A DNA stretch of 64,000 nt from Suilimivivens aceti (GTDB lineage: Bacteria > Bacillota > Clostridia > Lachnospirales > Lachnospiraceae): positions 136,862 through 200,861 of the forward strand of contig NZ_JAOQKJ010000008.1 in assembly GCF_025567405.1 (NCBI RefSeq), read 5' to 3'. Positions 17,889 to 26,920 of this stretch are shown piece by piece (the stretch's first letter is position 1; every line of letters begins with the position of its first letter). The notes beneath the pieces were generated by a model. It saw nothing but the letters and a program-made list of their open reading frames with translations, made no database searches and had not been told where the DNA came from. The translations under genes were made by a program, and so were the position numbers.

Positions 17889-17917
17889 ATTATAACAGAA
17901 TCCTTCTGTTAAAACAA
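17889..17917 (-). promoter_or_regulatory. Promoter of the cheX/cheY-like pair with inverted repeat
   Basis: On the minus strand TTGTTT (17917-17912), 17 bp and TATAAT (17894-17889). An inverted repeat TAACAGAA-tcc-TTCTGTTA (17893-17911) sits between the boxes and is a candidate operator. Part of it (ATCCTTCTGTT) recurs at 17871-17881. Confidence 0.65.
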
Positions 17918-17938
17918 TGGTAAAAGAAAATGGAAAAG

Positions 17939-17966
17939 AAAAAAGGATCCCTTGTAAAAAGGATCC
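17939..17966 (-). terminator. Terminator after the GH3 gene
   Basis: Two self-complementary GGATCC blocks (17945-17950 and 17961-17966) can pair across a 10-nt loop and are followed on the minus strand by six T. It lies just beyond the GH3 stop codon. Confidence 0.65.
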
Positions 17967-17976
17967 CCTGTAAAAA

Positions 17977-20085
17977 TTATATATGAAGTCTCACGCTCTT
18001 CTTCCCGGACAGCTCTCTCGTACGTTCATCCGGCTGTCCAAATCCTATATAAATATCTGCCCCCAGACCTGTATGCACTGACCTGCCCTCTTCATCTACA
18101 ACTGTAAATGATTTTGCCGGAATTTCCAGCGTCGCAGTCTTTTCTTCTCCTGGTGCAAATGCCACACGCTTAAACACAGCAAGCTTTGGATTAGGCACTT
18201 CATTGGCATCCTCTACCTGCACATAAGCCTGCAGTATATCCTCTGTGGGGACAGCTCCATAATTTACGGCCCTTACTTCAACATATACACTCTGTTCTTT
18301 TGTCTGTGCATAATCCACATCACTTATCAGCCTTACCTCCACAATCTGTGTATCTGCATAATTCAGGCCATATCCAAACGGATAAAGTGGTGCTTTTTCC
18401 ACAAAGCGGTACGTCCGGTTTTTCATGGAATAATCGTCAAAGTCAGGCATTCCCTGTAAATTGCGGTAAATAGTGATTGGCAATTTCCCGGAAGGGGATA
18501 TCTCCCCAAACAGGATATCTGCAACGGCTTTTCCACCGCGTGCTCCCGGATACCACGTCTGAAGAACTGCGTTCGCCTTATCATCTGCCAGATTCAGATC
18601 CATGGCACTTCCTGCCATCATGCATACGATAAACGGAACCTCCATTTCCGCAATGATTTCCAGAAGTCTCTGCTGGGAAGGCGGCAGCATCAGATTCTGC
18701 TTATCCCCGGATGCATATTCATTACCGGTATCTCCTTCTTCTCCCTCAAGGCTTTCATCCAGTCCAAGACACAGGATAACAAGATCTGAATGCTCTGCAA
18801 CTGTCATTGCCTCTGAGATACGGTCATCCTCTCTTGCCAGTTTTTCTACCTGATCTAAAAACAGATGACACCCTTCAGAATAAAGTACCCTGACATCATC
18901 TCCCACATAGTCCTGAATGCCTTCCAGCACGGTAACATATCTTGAAGCCGTACCATGATAATTGCCTATCAGAGCGGCTCTGGAATTGGCATTTGGACCA
19001 ATCACTCCGATTGTTTTCAGTTTTTCCTTCTGTAAGGGCAGGATACCATCATTTTTCAGCAATACGACACTCTTATGTGCTGCCTCTACTGAAAGATCGA
19101 TATGCTCCCTGCATTCAACAACCTCATACGGAATATGATCATATTCCGTCTCATCAAACATTCCAAGCAGAAATCTGGTTGTAAATAAGCGGACAGCCGC
19201 TCTCTGCAATAACTCTTTGGAAATCAGTCCCTCTTCATAGGCATTCAGGATTTTCTGGTAGGTGCAGCCACAATTGACATCACATCCCATCTCCAGTGCC
19301 AGCCTGACGCTTTCTTCCGGCCGGCTCGTCACCTTATGATGCTCATGAAAATCACGGATAGCCCAGCAGTCTGAAACATAATGTCCTTCAAATCCCCACT
19401 GTTTTCTCAGGACTTCTCCCATCAGATAACTATGTGCACAGCAGGGCTCTCCATTGGTCCTGTTGTACGCACCCATCACAGCCTCAACCTTACCTTCTTT
19501 GACACAGGCCTCGAACTGTGGAAGATAAGTCTCCCAGAGCTCCTTCATGGTGACCCTGGCGTCAAAAAAGTGGCGTTTATCCTCAGGTCCGGAATGTACA
19601 GCAAAATGCTTGGCACATGCTGCTGTGCGCATATATTCACCCTCTCCCTGCAGACCCCTGATAAATGCAACACCCAGTCTGGCAATCAGGACCGGATCTT
19701 CCCCATAGGTCTCATGTCCTCGTCCCCAGCGGGGATCACGGAAAAGATTGACATTGGGTGACCAGAGTGTGATTCCCTTATAAATATCCCGGTCTTCATG
19801 TTTTTCATTTTCATTGTATTTGGCTCTTGCCTCTGTAGAAATGGCAGTTCCGATCCGCTCCAGCAGCTCTTCATCAAAGGTTGCTCCAAGACCAATTGCC
19901 TGTGGAAAAACGGTAGCTGTGCCTGCTCTTGCAACACCGTGCAGGCCTTCATTCCACCAGTTGTATTCAGGAATATCCAGATGTGGAATTTCATCTGCAT
20001 CAAAGCGCAGCTGTGATGCCAACTCCTCTACACTCATCTGCTCCACCAATTCAGTTGCCCGTCTGACTGCTTCCTGTCTGTTCAT
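17977..20085 (-). CDS. Glycoside hydrolase family 3 (beta-glucosidase/xylosidase)
   Basis: A 702-residue cytoplasmic GH3 enzyme without a signal peptide. The N-terminal TIM-barrel domain contains the substrate-binding KHFAVHSGPEDKRH segment and the catalytic Asp in HYVSDCWAIRDFHE. The alpha/beta sandwich domain follows (GVIGPNANSRAALIGNYHG, LGLDESLEGEEGD). A fibronectin type III-like domain forms the C-terminus (about residues 585-702). The absence of a signal peptide, and the ABC sugar importer across the AraC gene, suggest hydrolysis of imported beta-linked oligosaccharides. Glucosidase versus xylosidase cannot be decided. The start at the ATG behind GGAGG is preferred to one 12 nt upstream. 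Confidence 0.92.
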   Translation of the reverse strand: MNRQEAVRRATELVEQMSVEELASQLRFDADEIPHLDIPEYNWWNEGLHGVARAGTATVFPQAIGLGATFDEELLERIGTAISTEARAKYNENEKHEDRDIYKGITLWSPNVNLFRDPRWGRGHETYGEDPVLIARLGVAFIRGLQGEGEYMRTAACAKHFAVHSGPEDKRHFFDARVTMKELWETYLPQFEACVKEGKVEAVMGAYNRTNGEPCCAHSYLMGEVLRKQWGFEGHYVSDCWAIRDFHEHHKVTSRPEESVRLALEMGCDVNCGCTYQKILNAYEEGLISKELLQRAAVRLFTTRFLLGMFDETEYDHIPYEVVECREHIDLSVEAAHKSVVLLKNDGILPLQKEKLKTIGVIGPNANSRAALIGNYHGTASRYVTVLEGIQDYVGDDVRVLYSEGCHLFLDQVEKLAREDDRISEAMTVAEHSDLVILCLGLDESLEGEEGDTGNEYASGDKQNLMLPPSQQRLLEIIAEMEVPFIVCMMAGSAMDLNLADDKANAVLQTWYPGARGGKAVADILFGEISPSGKLPITIYRNLQGMPDFDDYSMKNRTYRFVEKAPLYPFGYGLNYADTQIVEVRLISDVDYAQTKEQSVYVEVRAVNYGAVPTEDILQAYVQVEDANEVPNPKLAVFKRVAFAPGEEKTATLEIPAKSFTVVDEEGRSVHTGLGADIYIGFGQPDERTRELSGKKSVRLHI

Positions 20086-20221
20086 ACCTTCCTCCATAAA
20101 CTATTTTATCTGTTTATAACGATTATTTTACTATACCTGTGTTGTTATTTTCTAACTTTATATAACTTGTAAAAAAATATATTTTCTGATTTGATTATAT
20201 TGGTTTCAGGCACGGTTAAAC

Positions 20222-20256
20222 TATACATATATTGCCTGAAGATATACATATTTTGC
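20222..20256. promoter_or_regulatory. Direct repeats, likely AraC-type binding sites
   Basis: TATACATATATTGC (20222-20235) and TATACATATTTTGC (20243-20256) differ at one position and are offset by exactly 21 bp, two helical turns, as expected for AraC-family activators. They lie between the divergent GH3 and AraC-type genes. Confidence 0.6.
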
Positions 20257-20380
20257 TTTTTTGATATCTGTCTGATGTTCCGGATCCTAAATATCTGGAT
20301 ACCTACAAAGCTTTTGCATATTACAGAAAAATTGATTATAATATAGTTATTCTCAAATAATAGAAAAAAGGATGGATTCT

Positions 20381-21322
20381 ATGCGATATAATATTGATCT
20401 TAACGAAACAAATTATGTGCAGCCTGTCCGTGGATTTGTCGAAAGAAAAATGCAGGGCAAAAATACCGAACTGGTTGACTTTGTACCGGAATCCCATATA
20501 CGAATCTGGTACAATGTACAGATGGAAGGATATCCGTCACATCATCATTCTGCAGTTGAAATAATCATCTGCATGCAGTCGGACTATGTTGTCATCGTCA
20601 ACAATGAGCACTATACGCTACACCCTGGAGATATTCTGATCATTCCGCCACATGCCATTCATAAGCTTATCTGTACGGCTCCGGGTATACGTTTTATCTT
20701 TCAGGTCAATTTAGATCCCTATACATCATTTCAGGATTACAAGACCATGCAGCCGATATTTCTAAAAGCACATCTTATCTCGCCTGATACATCCCGCCAT
20801 TACGAGCTTCTGTACAATAATTTTGCCAAAATGATCGAAATTTATTTCAAAAATGATATTTTCTGGGAAACAGATATTTTTTCACTGTTTTTCAAGAATA
20901 TTTCCATTTGTGCCAAGGAATACTTTGGGTCAAAAAATACATCCAGTGCCTCAATTTCCACGGATGTACAAAAAGAACATTATGACAAATTTTCCAAGCT
21001 GCTCATTTATATTGATGAGCACTACGCAGATGACCTCAATTTGGAGGATACCGCAGCCATAATCGGATTCTCAAAATTCCATTTTTCAAGATTATTCAAG
21101 CAATATACGAACACCACTTTTTATGACTACCTGTGCAAAAAAAGAATTACCCGGGCGCAGGAAATGTTAGCTGAAAATATTCCGGTCACCTCCGTTGCTT
21201 ATGAAACCGGTTTTAACACCCCTTCTGCTTTTTGCAGATGTTTCAAAAAGCACACCGGATATTCACCCTCTGAATTCCGGAGTAAAAGCGAGCAAACCAA
21301 AAAAGAAGCGGACTTTCATTAA
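20381..21322 (+). CDS. AraC family transcriptional regulator (cupin N-terminus)
   Basis: A 313-residue regulator. The N-terminal cupin-like sugar-binding domain includes HHHSAVEIIIC and LHPGDILIIPPHAIHKL (about residues 45-100). The C-terminal 100 residues carry two helix-turn-helices, in LEDTAAIIGFSKFHFSRLFKQYT and VTSVAYETGFNTPSAFCRCFKKHTG. It is divergent from GH3 and convergent with the ABC importer operon, so it probably activates both in response to their sugar. The 21-bp-spaced repeats just upstream are the expected sites. The start was placed at the ATG 8 nt after AAAAAAGGA. An ATG 9 nt earlier overlaps that ribosome site. Confidence 0.9.
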   Translation: MRYNIDLNETNYVQPVRGFVERKMQGKNTELVDFVPESHIRIWYNVQMEGYPSHHHSAVEIIICMQSDYVVIVNNEHYTLHPGDILIIPPHAIHKLICTAPGIRFIFQVNLDPYTSFQDYKTMQPIFLKAHLISPDTSRHYELLYNNFAKMIEIYFKNDIFWETDIFSLFFKNISICAKEYFGSKNTSSASISTDVQKEHYDKFSKLLIYIDEHYADDLNLEDTAAIIGFSKFHFSRLFKQYTNTTFYDYLCKKRITRAQEMLAENIPVTSVAYETGFNTPSAFCRCFKKHTGYSPSEFRSKSEQTKKEADFH

Positions 21323-21349
21323 AAGTCCACTTCTTTTTTGGTATAAATA

Positions 21350-22192
21350 TCACCCTTTGACACCACCAAGTGCAACACCTGCAATAATATATTTGGATAA
21401 AAGCAGATATACAGCAATCAGGGGCAGTACTGTCAGGGAAAGACCTAAATATACAGAACCATATTCCGTCTTGTAAATATCTCCTCTTAACAGGCTGACC
21501 ATGATCGGCATAGTATATTTTTTCTGATCCGTCAGAAGAACCAACGGTGTAAACAGACTGTTCCAGCTTGATACAAAGGAAAAAATAGCCTGTGTTGCAA
21601 TTGCCGGTTTCATAATCGGCAGCACAATACGGTTAAAAATCATAAATTCCTTTGCACCATCAATACGCGCTGATTGTACAATTTCCATTGACAGTGTCGG
21701 CTGCAGATACTGTCTCATGAAAAAGACCATTGTAGGAGATGCGATTGCCGGTAATATCAGCATTGACAGATGATTTGTCATTCCAATCTTATATACCATC
21801 TGATAAAACCCAATTGTAGTAACCTGTGCCGGTATCATCATGACACACATGATAAAGCTGAAAAACGGCTGCCGAAGCTTCCAGTCATAAGCTACCAGTG
21901 CATAGGCGGTCAGTGATGAGAAATATACAGCCAGCGCAGTGGAGCCAATGGAAATAATTAATGAGTTTCTAAATCCCACTGCCGGATTAAAGCTCTTTCC
22001 CAAAAGGATTTTCAGATTATTTAGCATATATCCGGAAGGCAGAAATGAAATCGCATGCTGCTGAATTTCCGTTGTGGATCGTGTTGAATTAATAAACATA
22101 ACATAAAACGGCATAATACTGATGATCGCCAAAAGAATACATACAACATAAATAACAACTTTCAGCTTCCGATTTTCCTTATTTTTCAGCAT
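21350..22192 (-). CDS. Sugar ABC transporter permease (CUT1, MalG-like)
   Basis: A 280-residue inner-membrane permease with six predicted helices. It has the cytoplasmic EAA loop in ARIDGAKEFMIFNRIVLPIMKPA, which docks the ATPase. It belongs to the carbohydrate CUT1 family, second-permease (MalG-like) type. It overlaps the first permease gene, so the two are translationally coupled. No ATPase gene is present here, so a shared MsmK-like ATPase elsewhere is expected, as is common for Firmicutes CUT1 importers. The in-frame ATG at 22192 has better ribosome-site spacing than one 6 nt upstream. Confidence 0.92.
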   Translation of the reverse strand: MLKNKENRKLKVVIYVVCILLAIISIMPFYVMFINSTRSTTEIQQHAISFLPSGYMLNNLKILLGKSFNPAVGFRNSLIISIGSTALAVYFSSLTAYALVAYDWKLRQPFFSFIMCVMMIPAQVTTIGFYQMVYKIGMTNHLSMLILPAIASPTMVFFMRQYLQPTLSMEIVQSARIDGAKEFMIFNRIVLPIMKPAIATQAIFSFVSSWNSLFTPLVLLTDQKKYTMPIMVSLLRGDIYKTEYGSVYLGLSLTVLPLIAVYLLLSKYIIAGVALGGVKG

Positions 22193-23222
22193 CTGCATCC
22201 ACCCCCTTGCCTGTTCCGGCGTCTGCCTGCGCTTTTTCTATCCGGGCCAGTTCTTTTTGTCTACGTTTGAACTTCTTCTCCATCTGCCTGTTCTGTCTGC
22301 GCAGCTCTGCCTCCTCCTTATCATCCAGAATCATAAACAGAATACCGGACAGAATGGCAATGATAACGAGCATGATCATACTTGCCGCTGCTGCCCTGTT
22401 ATACATATAGCTTCCACTGAATGCCTGATTATAAATAAACACATTGGTAGTCAATGTTGCATTATCCGGTCCGCCAAGTAAAAACAGCTTCGGGATATCA
22501 AACATATTCAGTCCGCCAATCAAACTTGTAACAAGTGTAAACAGCAGGATTGTCTTAATATTTGGAAGTGTGACATACAAAAAGGTCTGTGTACGGTTAG
22601 CCCCATCCACTTCTGCAGACTCAAAGATTTCAGGACTGATACCAAGTACTCCGGAAATCAGGGTAATCATAGTATACCCATACCACATCCATGTCTGGAT
22701 AAAGATGACAATGCCTCTTGCTACCGTCTTATTAATAAGCAGATTAACCGGTTTATCAACGATTTTGAGTGACACCAGAATATCATTTACCGGTCCCATC
22801 GGATAACCAAATAAGGCATTAAATAAGATTGCAATAGTTGCTGCTGTAATAATGTTTGGCATGTAAAAAATAACTTTAAAAAATCCCTGGCCAACAATTT
22901 TGCTTCGCTTATCTGTAAACCATGCTGTCAGCAAAAGTGCCAGCAGGATCTGCGGGATAAAGTTTAATACCCACATCACCACGGTATTGGATAATGCCTG
23001 CTTAAACGATGGATTTGCCAAAACTGTTTTGAAATTCCGGAACGGATCATCTTTCAGGAAATGGAAGCTGGTCATACCAAGACCTTTTAAATCCGTAAAT
23101 CCAATAATAACGGTATATACAATGGGATATAAAGTAAATAACAGGAATGCCACAGCAAAAGGGATACTAAAATAATATCCATATCTTGCATAGCTCAGCT
23201 TTTTGTTTTTCACTTTTCTCAC
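22179..23222 (-). CDS. Sugar ABC transporter permease (CUT1, MalF-like)
   Basis: A 347-residue permease with six to seven hydrophobic helices and the EAA loop ESAEVDGANRTQTFLYVTLP. It is the first-permease (MalF-like) type of CUT1 sugar importers. The C-terminal 45 residues are unusually charged (Lys, Arg, Glu, Gln), which looks like a cytoplasmic coiled tail. The start codon is GTG, and a GTG 9 nt downstream behind AAAGGTGA is also possible. It partners with the overlapping second permease and the substrate-binding protein upstream. Confidence 0.92.
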   Translation of the reverse strand: MRKVKNKKLSYARYGYYFSIPFAVAFLLFTLYPIVYTVIIGFTDLKGLGMTSFHFLKDDPFRNFKTVLANPSFKQALSNTVVMWVLNFIPQILLALLLTAWFTDKRSKIVGQGFFKVIFYMPNIITAATIAILFNALFGYPMGPVNDILVSLKIVDKPVNLLINKTVARGIVIFIQTWMWYGYTMITLISGVLGISPEIFESAEVDGANRTQTFLYVTLPNIKTILLFTLVTSLIGGLNMFDIPKLFLLGGPDNATLTTNVFIYNQAFSGSYMYNRAAAASMIMLVIIAILSGILFMILDDKEEAELRRQNRQMEKKFKRRQKELARIEKAQADAGTGKGVDADAEK

Positions 23223-23276
23223 CTTTCCTTCCTGCTCATTTTTGTTTTAATGGTATTATTTCTATACTGATATAAG

Positions 23277-23310
23277 AAAAGCAGGGCGAACAGGAAAGTG
23301 TCCGCCCTGC
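23277..23310 (-). terminator. Intercistronic terminator after the sugar-binding protein gene
   Basis: Stem GCAGGGCG/CGCCCTGC (23281-23288 with 23303-23310) with further inner pairing and a short T-run on the minus strand. It lies between the binding-protein gene and the permeases. It probably gives partial termination, so more binding protein than permease is made. Confidence 0.75.
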
Positions 23311-23358
23311 TTGTTTTTGCTGGTATATGCAGTTTAAAGAAATTACTGCATTAATTGC

Positions 23359-24786
23359 TTACTCAACAATTACATCCAGGTTATCAGCTACCTGCTGTTT
23401 GAAGTCAGCAATTGCCTGATCACGTGATTTCTCACCTGCTGTATACTGACGAACCTGGTCTCTCCAGTATGTGTTAATTGTTTCATCATACTGTGTCAGG
23501 TTTGTTCCTTTTGCATATGCATTTGCAGGAACAAATGCATCAAACATATTCTGTCCACCCAGGAAATCCAGTTCACCATTTGATTTGGACATTACTACAC
23601 CGGATGCTACAGAGTCTTTTGTGCCGCCTTCTCCGTTCAGTGTACCATTAGCCCATTTATACTGAAGACTATCTTCAGATGTGTCCAGTGTGATCCATTT
23701 GATGATCTCACCTACCGCATCAGCTTTTTCTGTATTCTTATTAGCAAGTATCCAGGTACCACCCCAGAAGAAACCAATCGGAGGTGTGCAGACAGCCCAG
23801 TCACCATATGTACCTTCACCAACTTTTTCTCCGCCACAGTTGGGTGCTAATGTATAATTGATCAGCCATGCCGGTCCGAAGAAGCCAAAGATAGGCTGTT
23901 CGCCTTCTCCCTTCATATCAGCAAACCATGCATCCTGCCAGTCCTGTGTATCGTTGTGGTAGCCATTATCTTTTAATTCCTTGGAAAGATCCAGGAACTC
24001 TTCTCTCTTAGGATCAATATTTAATTTGCCGTCTACAATCCATCCCTGATCTGAACTGTTTTCCACTGCATGCCAGATATCTCCATCACCGGATACAATA
24101 CCATACCCCTTAGCTTTCAGTTCTGCGGCTGCATCAAAGAATTTGTCCCATCCAGGACCAACCTTATCCTGGATAACAGCCGGATCATCCGTTCCCCATA
24201 CATCCTTTGCGATAGAACGGCGGTAAATAAATGCACCACCTGTTGCCTGATATCCCAGACCAACAACCTTTCCATCAGGGTTTGTTCCGATGTCTACTGT
24301 GTACTGTGCAATATCTGCATCCTTAATGGCCTGATCCACATCAATGCCAAGATCTTCATAAGGAGCTGCATACTGTGCTGCATCACCCTGTGTATATTTT
24401 AATACGAATGCAGCTTCTGCACAGTAAATATCCGGAGCATCAGAGCCACCTGATGCAAGTGCCTGGTCAAGTGCTGGCTGATATGCACCATCTGTAGTAG
24501 CAATAATTGTTGTATTGATTTCATAGCCAAAATCCGGATGTGCTTCTATATACTTTTCAATCATGCCGGGAACCTCATCTGTAAATGCCCATACATTGAT
24601 CACTTTATCCGCATCCGCATCACTCTTTTTTCCGGTGTCTTCTGCAGCTGCTGTGGCAGTGCTGTCGGATGAAGCACTATCGGTAGAATCTGCAGAACCA
24701 GTAGAAGCGTTAGATCCACAGCCAACCAAAAGACTTGAGATCATACAAGCACATAAAATACTAGCAATTAACTTTTTCATGTTCAT
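23359..24786 (-). CDS. Extracellular sugar-binding lipoprotein (CUT1)
   Basis: A 475-residue family 1 solute-binding protein. The signal peptide ends in the lipobox LVGCGSNAST (lipidated Cys about residue 23). A Ser/Thr/Asp/Ala-rich linker follows, then the two-lobe sugar-binding fold. It captures the sugar outside the membrane for the two permeases downstream. The substrate is unknown, though the nearby GH3 enzyme suggests a beta-linked oligosaccharide. The promoter upstream has a good -10 and a poor -35 next to an AraC-box-like sequence, suggesting activator-dependent expression. Confidence 0.93.
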   Translation of the reverse strand: MNMKKLIASILCACMISSLLVGCGSNASTGSADSTDSASSDSTATAAAEDTGKKSDADADKVINVWAFTDEVPGMIEKYIEAHPDFGYEINTTIIATTDGAYQPALDQALASGGSDAPDIYCAEAAFVLKYTQGDAAQYAAPYEDLGIDVDQAIKDADIAQYTVDIGTNPDGKVVGLGYQATGGAFIYRRSIAKDVWGTDDPAVIQDKVGPGWDKFFDAAAELKAKGYGIVSGDGDIWHAVENSSDQGWIVDGKLNIDPKREEFLDLSKELKDNGYHNDTQDWQDAWFADMKGEGEQPIFGFFGPAWLINYTLAPNCGGEKVGEGTYGDWAVCTPPIGFFWGGTWILANKNTEKADAVGEIIKWITLDTSEDSLQYKWANGTLNGEGGTKDSVASGVVMSKSNGELDFLGGQNMFDAFVPANAYAKGTNLTQYDETINTYWRDQVRQYTAGEKSRDQAIADFKQQVADNLDVIVE

Positions 24787-24868
24787 ACCTCTCCTTCTCT
24801 TTTACATAATTGATTTGTAACTATCTGTTCTTCCAAACTTCGGCCTCGTTGAAGATTAACATAATTTC

Positions 24869-24912
24869 ATTATACAATTTCACTCTGCATATACTTTTCA
24901 TTTTTTGCTTTT
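24869..24912 (-). promoter_or_regulatory. Promoter of the sugar ABC operon with AraC-box-like sequence
   Basis: TATAAT on the minus strand (24874-24869) has only AAAGTA at the -35 position (24897-24892). Immediately upstream, CATTTTTTGCTTTT (24899-24912) matches 13 of 14 bases of the second repeat region near the AraC gene (20247-20260). This is consistent with co-activation, but the match is AT-rich. The rest of the 24787-25108 gap holds only AT-rich sequence. Confidence 0.4.
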
Positions 24913-25108
24913 CATTTGTCAATTATTGCTAATATTCCATTTTTTTATTTTGTTCTTTTGTTAATCATGTATAATGACAATAACTTGTTATTGCCACATT
25001 TACCATATGCAGATCCGGCCTGCGCCTTTTTATATCAGCTTAATGTGCCCGCACGCCACATCCTGCATTTATCATGATTCATTTAGATGAAAGAAAGGAC
25101 ACGCTGTC

Positions 25109-25750
25109 ATGAATAAATTTTTCTGCCCTGAAAATCCGGTAATACGCTTTTTATCCTGTTTTTGTGATCTGATGTTTACCAATGCCCTGTTTATTATCAG
25201 CAGTATTCCGATTGTGACCATCGGTGCCTCCATCACGGCAATGTACCATGTGATGTTTCAATTGCAGGATGGAACCGAATCCTACATATACAAAATGTTT
25301 TTTAAATCCTTTAAACGCAATTTCAGACAGTCTACCTGTATCTGGATTCCCTTTCTTCTGCTCACGGCTTTTTTTACCGGTGATCTTTACATAATATATC
25401 ATGTAATTGATCCATCCTATTCCTGGATACAGTTTCCAGTCTGGTTTCTGCTGATCATGGTATTCTGCATCCAGGTATATGCATTCCCTCAAATTGCCAG
25501 ATTTGATACCGGATTGCACCGTCTGCTCTGCAATTCTGCACTGTTAGCAGTAGGTAATTTCCCGACCACGGTTTTCTTTATCGTTGTTCCAATTGGCATC
25601 CTGCATTTTTCAGCCCAAAGCGGTAAACGGCTTGTAGTAACCGGCAGTCTTCTTTTATTTTTTGGTTTTGCAGCATTTGCCTATATTTATACCTTGTTTT
25701 TTAACCGTATTTTTGACCGTTGCATAACAAAAGGTGCAGACAATACCTAG
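25109..25750 (+). CDS. YesL family (DUF624) membrane protein
   Basis: A 213-residue protein with about five hydrophobic helices. The N-terminal segment (FFCPENPVIRFLSCFCDLMFTNALFIISSIPIVTIGAS) is characteristic of YesL/DUF624. In Bacillus and Clostridia these small membrane proteins are regularly encoded beside CUT1 sugar transporters and YesM/YesN kinases. Their function is unknown, and a role in transporter assembly or sensing has only been guessed. Here it is divergent from the sugar-binding protein gene. A terminator overlaps its stop codon. Confidence 0.85.
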   Translation: MNKFFCPENPVIRFLSCFCDLMFTNALFIISSIPIVTIGASITAMYHVMFQLQDGTESYIYKMFFKSFKRNFRQSTCIWIPFLLLTAFFTGDLYIIYHVIDPSYSWIQFPVWFLLIMVFCIQVYAFPQIARFDTGLHRLLCNSALLAVGNFPTTVFFIVVPIGILHFSAQSGKRLVVTGSLLLFFGFAAFAYIYTLFFNRIFDRCITKGADNT

Positions 25751-25762
25751 TCTGCACCTTTT
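25729..25762 (+). terminator. Terminator overlapping the yesL-like stop codon
   Basis: A 13-bp perfect stem AAAAGGTGCAGAC/GTCTGCACCTTTT (25729-25741 with 25750-25762). The left arm is inside the last codons of the DUF624 gene. The hairpin can act in both directions. Confidence 0.85.
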
Positions 25763-25797
25763 GGTGTATATGTTTCATAGAAATCCCTTATAAATCA

Positions 25798-25879
25798 TGC
25801 GGAATATGGGACTTGAACCCATACGCCTCTCGGCACAAGAACCTAAATCTTGCATGTCTGCCAATTCCATCAATTCCGC
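25798..25879 (-). tRNA. tRNA-Leu (anticodon UAG)
   Basis: Read on the minus strand the acceptor GCGGAAT (from 25879) pairs with ATTCCGC (25805-25799). The long variable arm typical of leucine tRNA is present, and the anticodon loop TTTAGGT gives UAG, reading CUN leucine codons. The T-arm GGTTCAAGTCC is present. No CCA is encoded. Confidence 0.95.
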
Positions 25880-25978
25880 CTAGAAATGCCTATTCAGTAT
25901 ACCATATCCAGGCATCTCTGTTCAATCCTTTTTTTCATAAGCTTATGATCTGAAAAGCACCTGCCGCCTTTTCCTGCG

Positions 25979-26920
25979 TTATCCTGCAAAAGACACAGCA
26001 CAGTATGCCACATAAATGGCAAGCAGCAGGATGCCCTGGATCCTGGAGGATTTCTTCCTGATCAGGATCGGTATAAGGAGCACTGCCATGACGCAAAAGG
26101 CAAGCGGCATGTCTACCCGGATCGTGGACTGCTCTACGGGGATCCCCGCAATTGCTGCAGGAATTCCGATCACAAGAAGCATGTTCAGGATATTGGCTCC
26201 AATGATATTGCCAAGTCCCACATTTCCATATCCCTTTATGATAGAAACCACAGAAGTTACAAACTCCGGCAGGGATGTTCCAAGTGCGATGAAGGTAACA
26301 GCTATCACTCTCTCAGGAACACCAAGTGCCTCTGCGATCAGAATTCCATTGTCAACAAGAAGATTGGCTCCCACATACAGAAGCCCGGCACATACTACCA
26401 GGATCAGAAGCTGCTTCCAGACAACAACATTTTCTTCTGCTGCTCCTTCTTCTGCCCCCTCCCCTTCTGCTCCGGCTCTTCTGATATTCAGGTAAGCATA
26501 TACTGCAAACAAAAGCAGCAGTACGATTCCGGCCGGTCTGTTGAACTGCTCTGTCAGATATGCGTAAATATTCATCGCAAGCAGCACGGCAAAGAAAAAG
26601 ATACTCCGCCATCTGATCGAGGCTGCCCCGATCTTCTTTGATGGACGGATCGTCTGGGTAAGTCCTGCGATCAGTGATGTATTACAGATAATGGATCCAA
26701 AAGCATTTCCTGTTGCAATTGCTGCGGAGCCATCAAAGGCCGCTGTTGTAGACACCAGCACCTCCGGCAGCGTTGTTCCGATGCTCACGATGGTTGCCCC
26801 GACTACGATCTGAGGGATCCCCATCTTCTTTGCAATGGCAACTGCCGCATCCACCAGTCTGTCTCCGCCAAGGCAGATCAGTATAAGTCCTACAATAAAT
26901 AAAATGATAGTCTTAATCAT
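25979..26920 (-). CDS. Calcium/sodium antiporter (CaCA family)
   Basis: A 313-residue membrane exchanger with two homologous halves of about five helices each. The alpha-repeat motifs are GTTLPEVLVSTTAAFDG and ATGNAFGSIICN in the first half, and GTSLPEFVTSVVSIIKG and GLGNIIGANILN in the second. These form the ion-binding site of YrbG/CaxA-type Na+/Ca2+ exchangers. An acidic Ala/Glu linker separates the halves. The ATG was chosen just after AAAGAAGATG because upstream sequence belongs to the MATE gene, with an 8-nt overlap. Physiological ions are not determined by sequence alone. Confidence 0.93.
   Translation of the reverse strand: MIKTIILFIVGLILICLGGDRLVDAAVAIAKKMGIPQIVVGATIVSIGTTLPEVLVSTTAAFDGSAAIATGNAFGSIICNTSLIAGLTQTIRPSKKIGAASIRWRSIFFFAVLLAMNIYAYLTEQFNRPAGIVLLLLFAVYAYLNIRRAGAEGEGAEEGAAEENVVVWKQLLILVVCAGLLYVGANLLVDNGILIAEALGVPERVIAVTFIALGTSLPEFVTSVVSIIKGYGNVGLGNIIGANILNMLLVIGIPAAIAGIPVEQSTIRVDMPLAFCVMAVLLIPILIRKKSSRIQGILLLAIYVAYCAVSFAG

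Noticed and set aside
20900..21100. Prophage, integron or CRISPR system anywhere in the window
   Set aside because: No integrase, capsid, cas or array-like repeats were found; only the edge PD-(D/E)XK gene and the small inverted repeats hint at mobile DNA.
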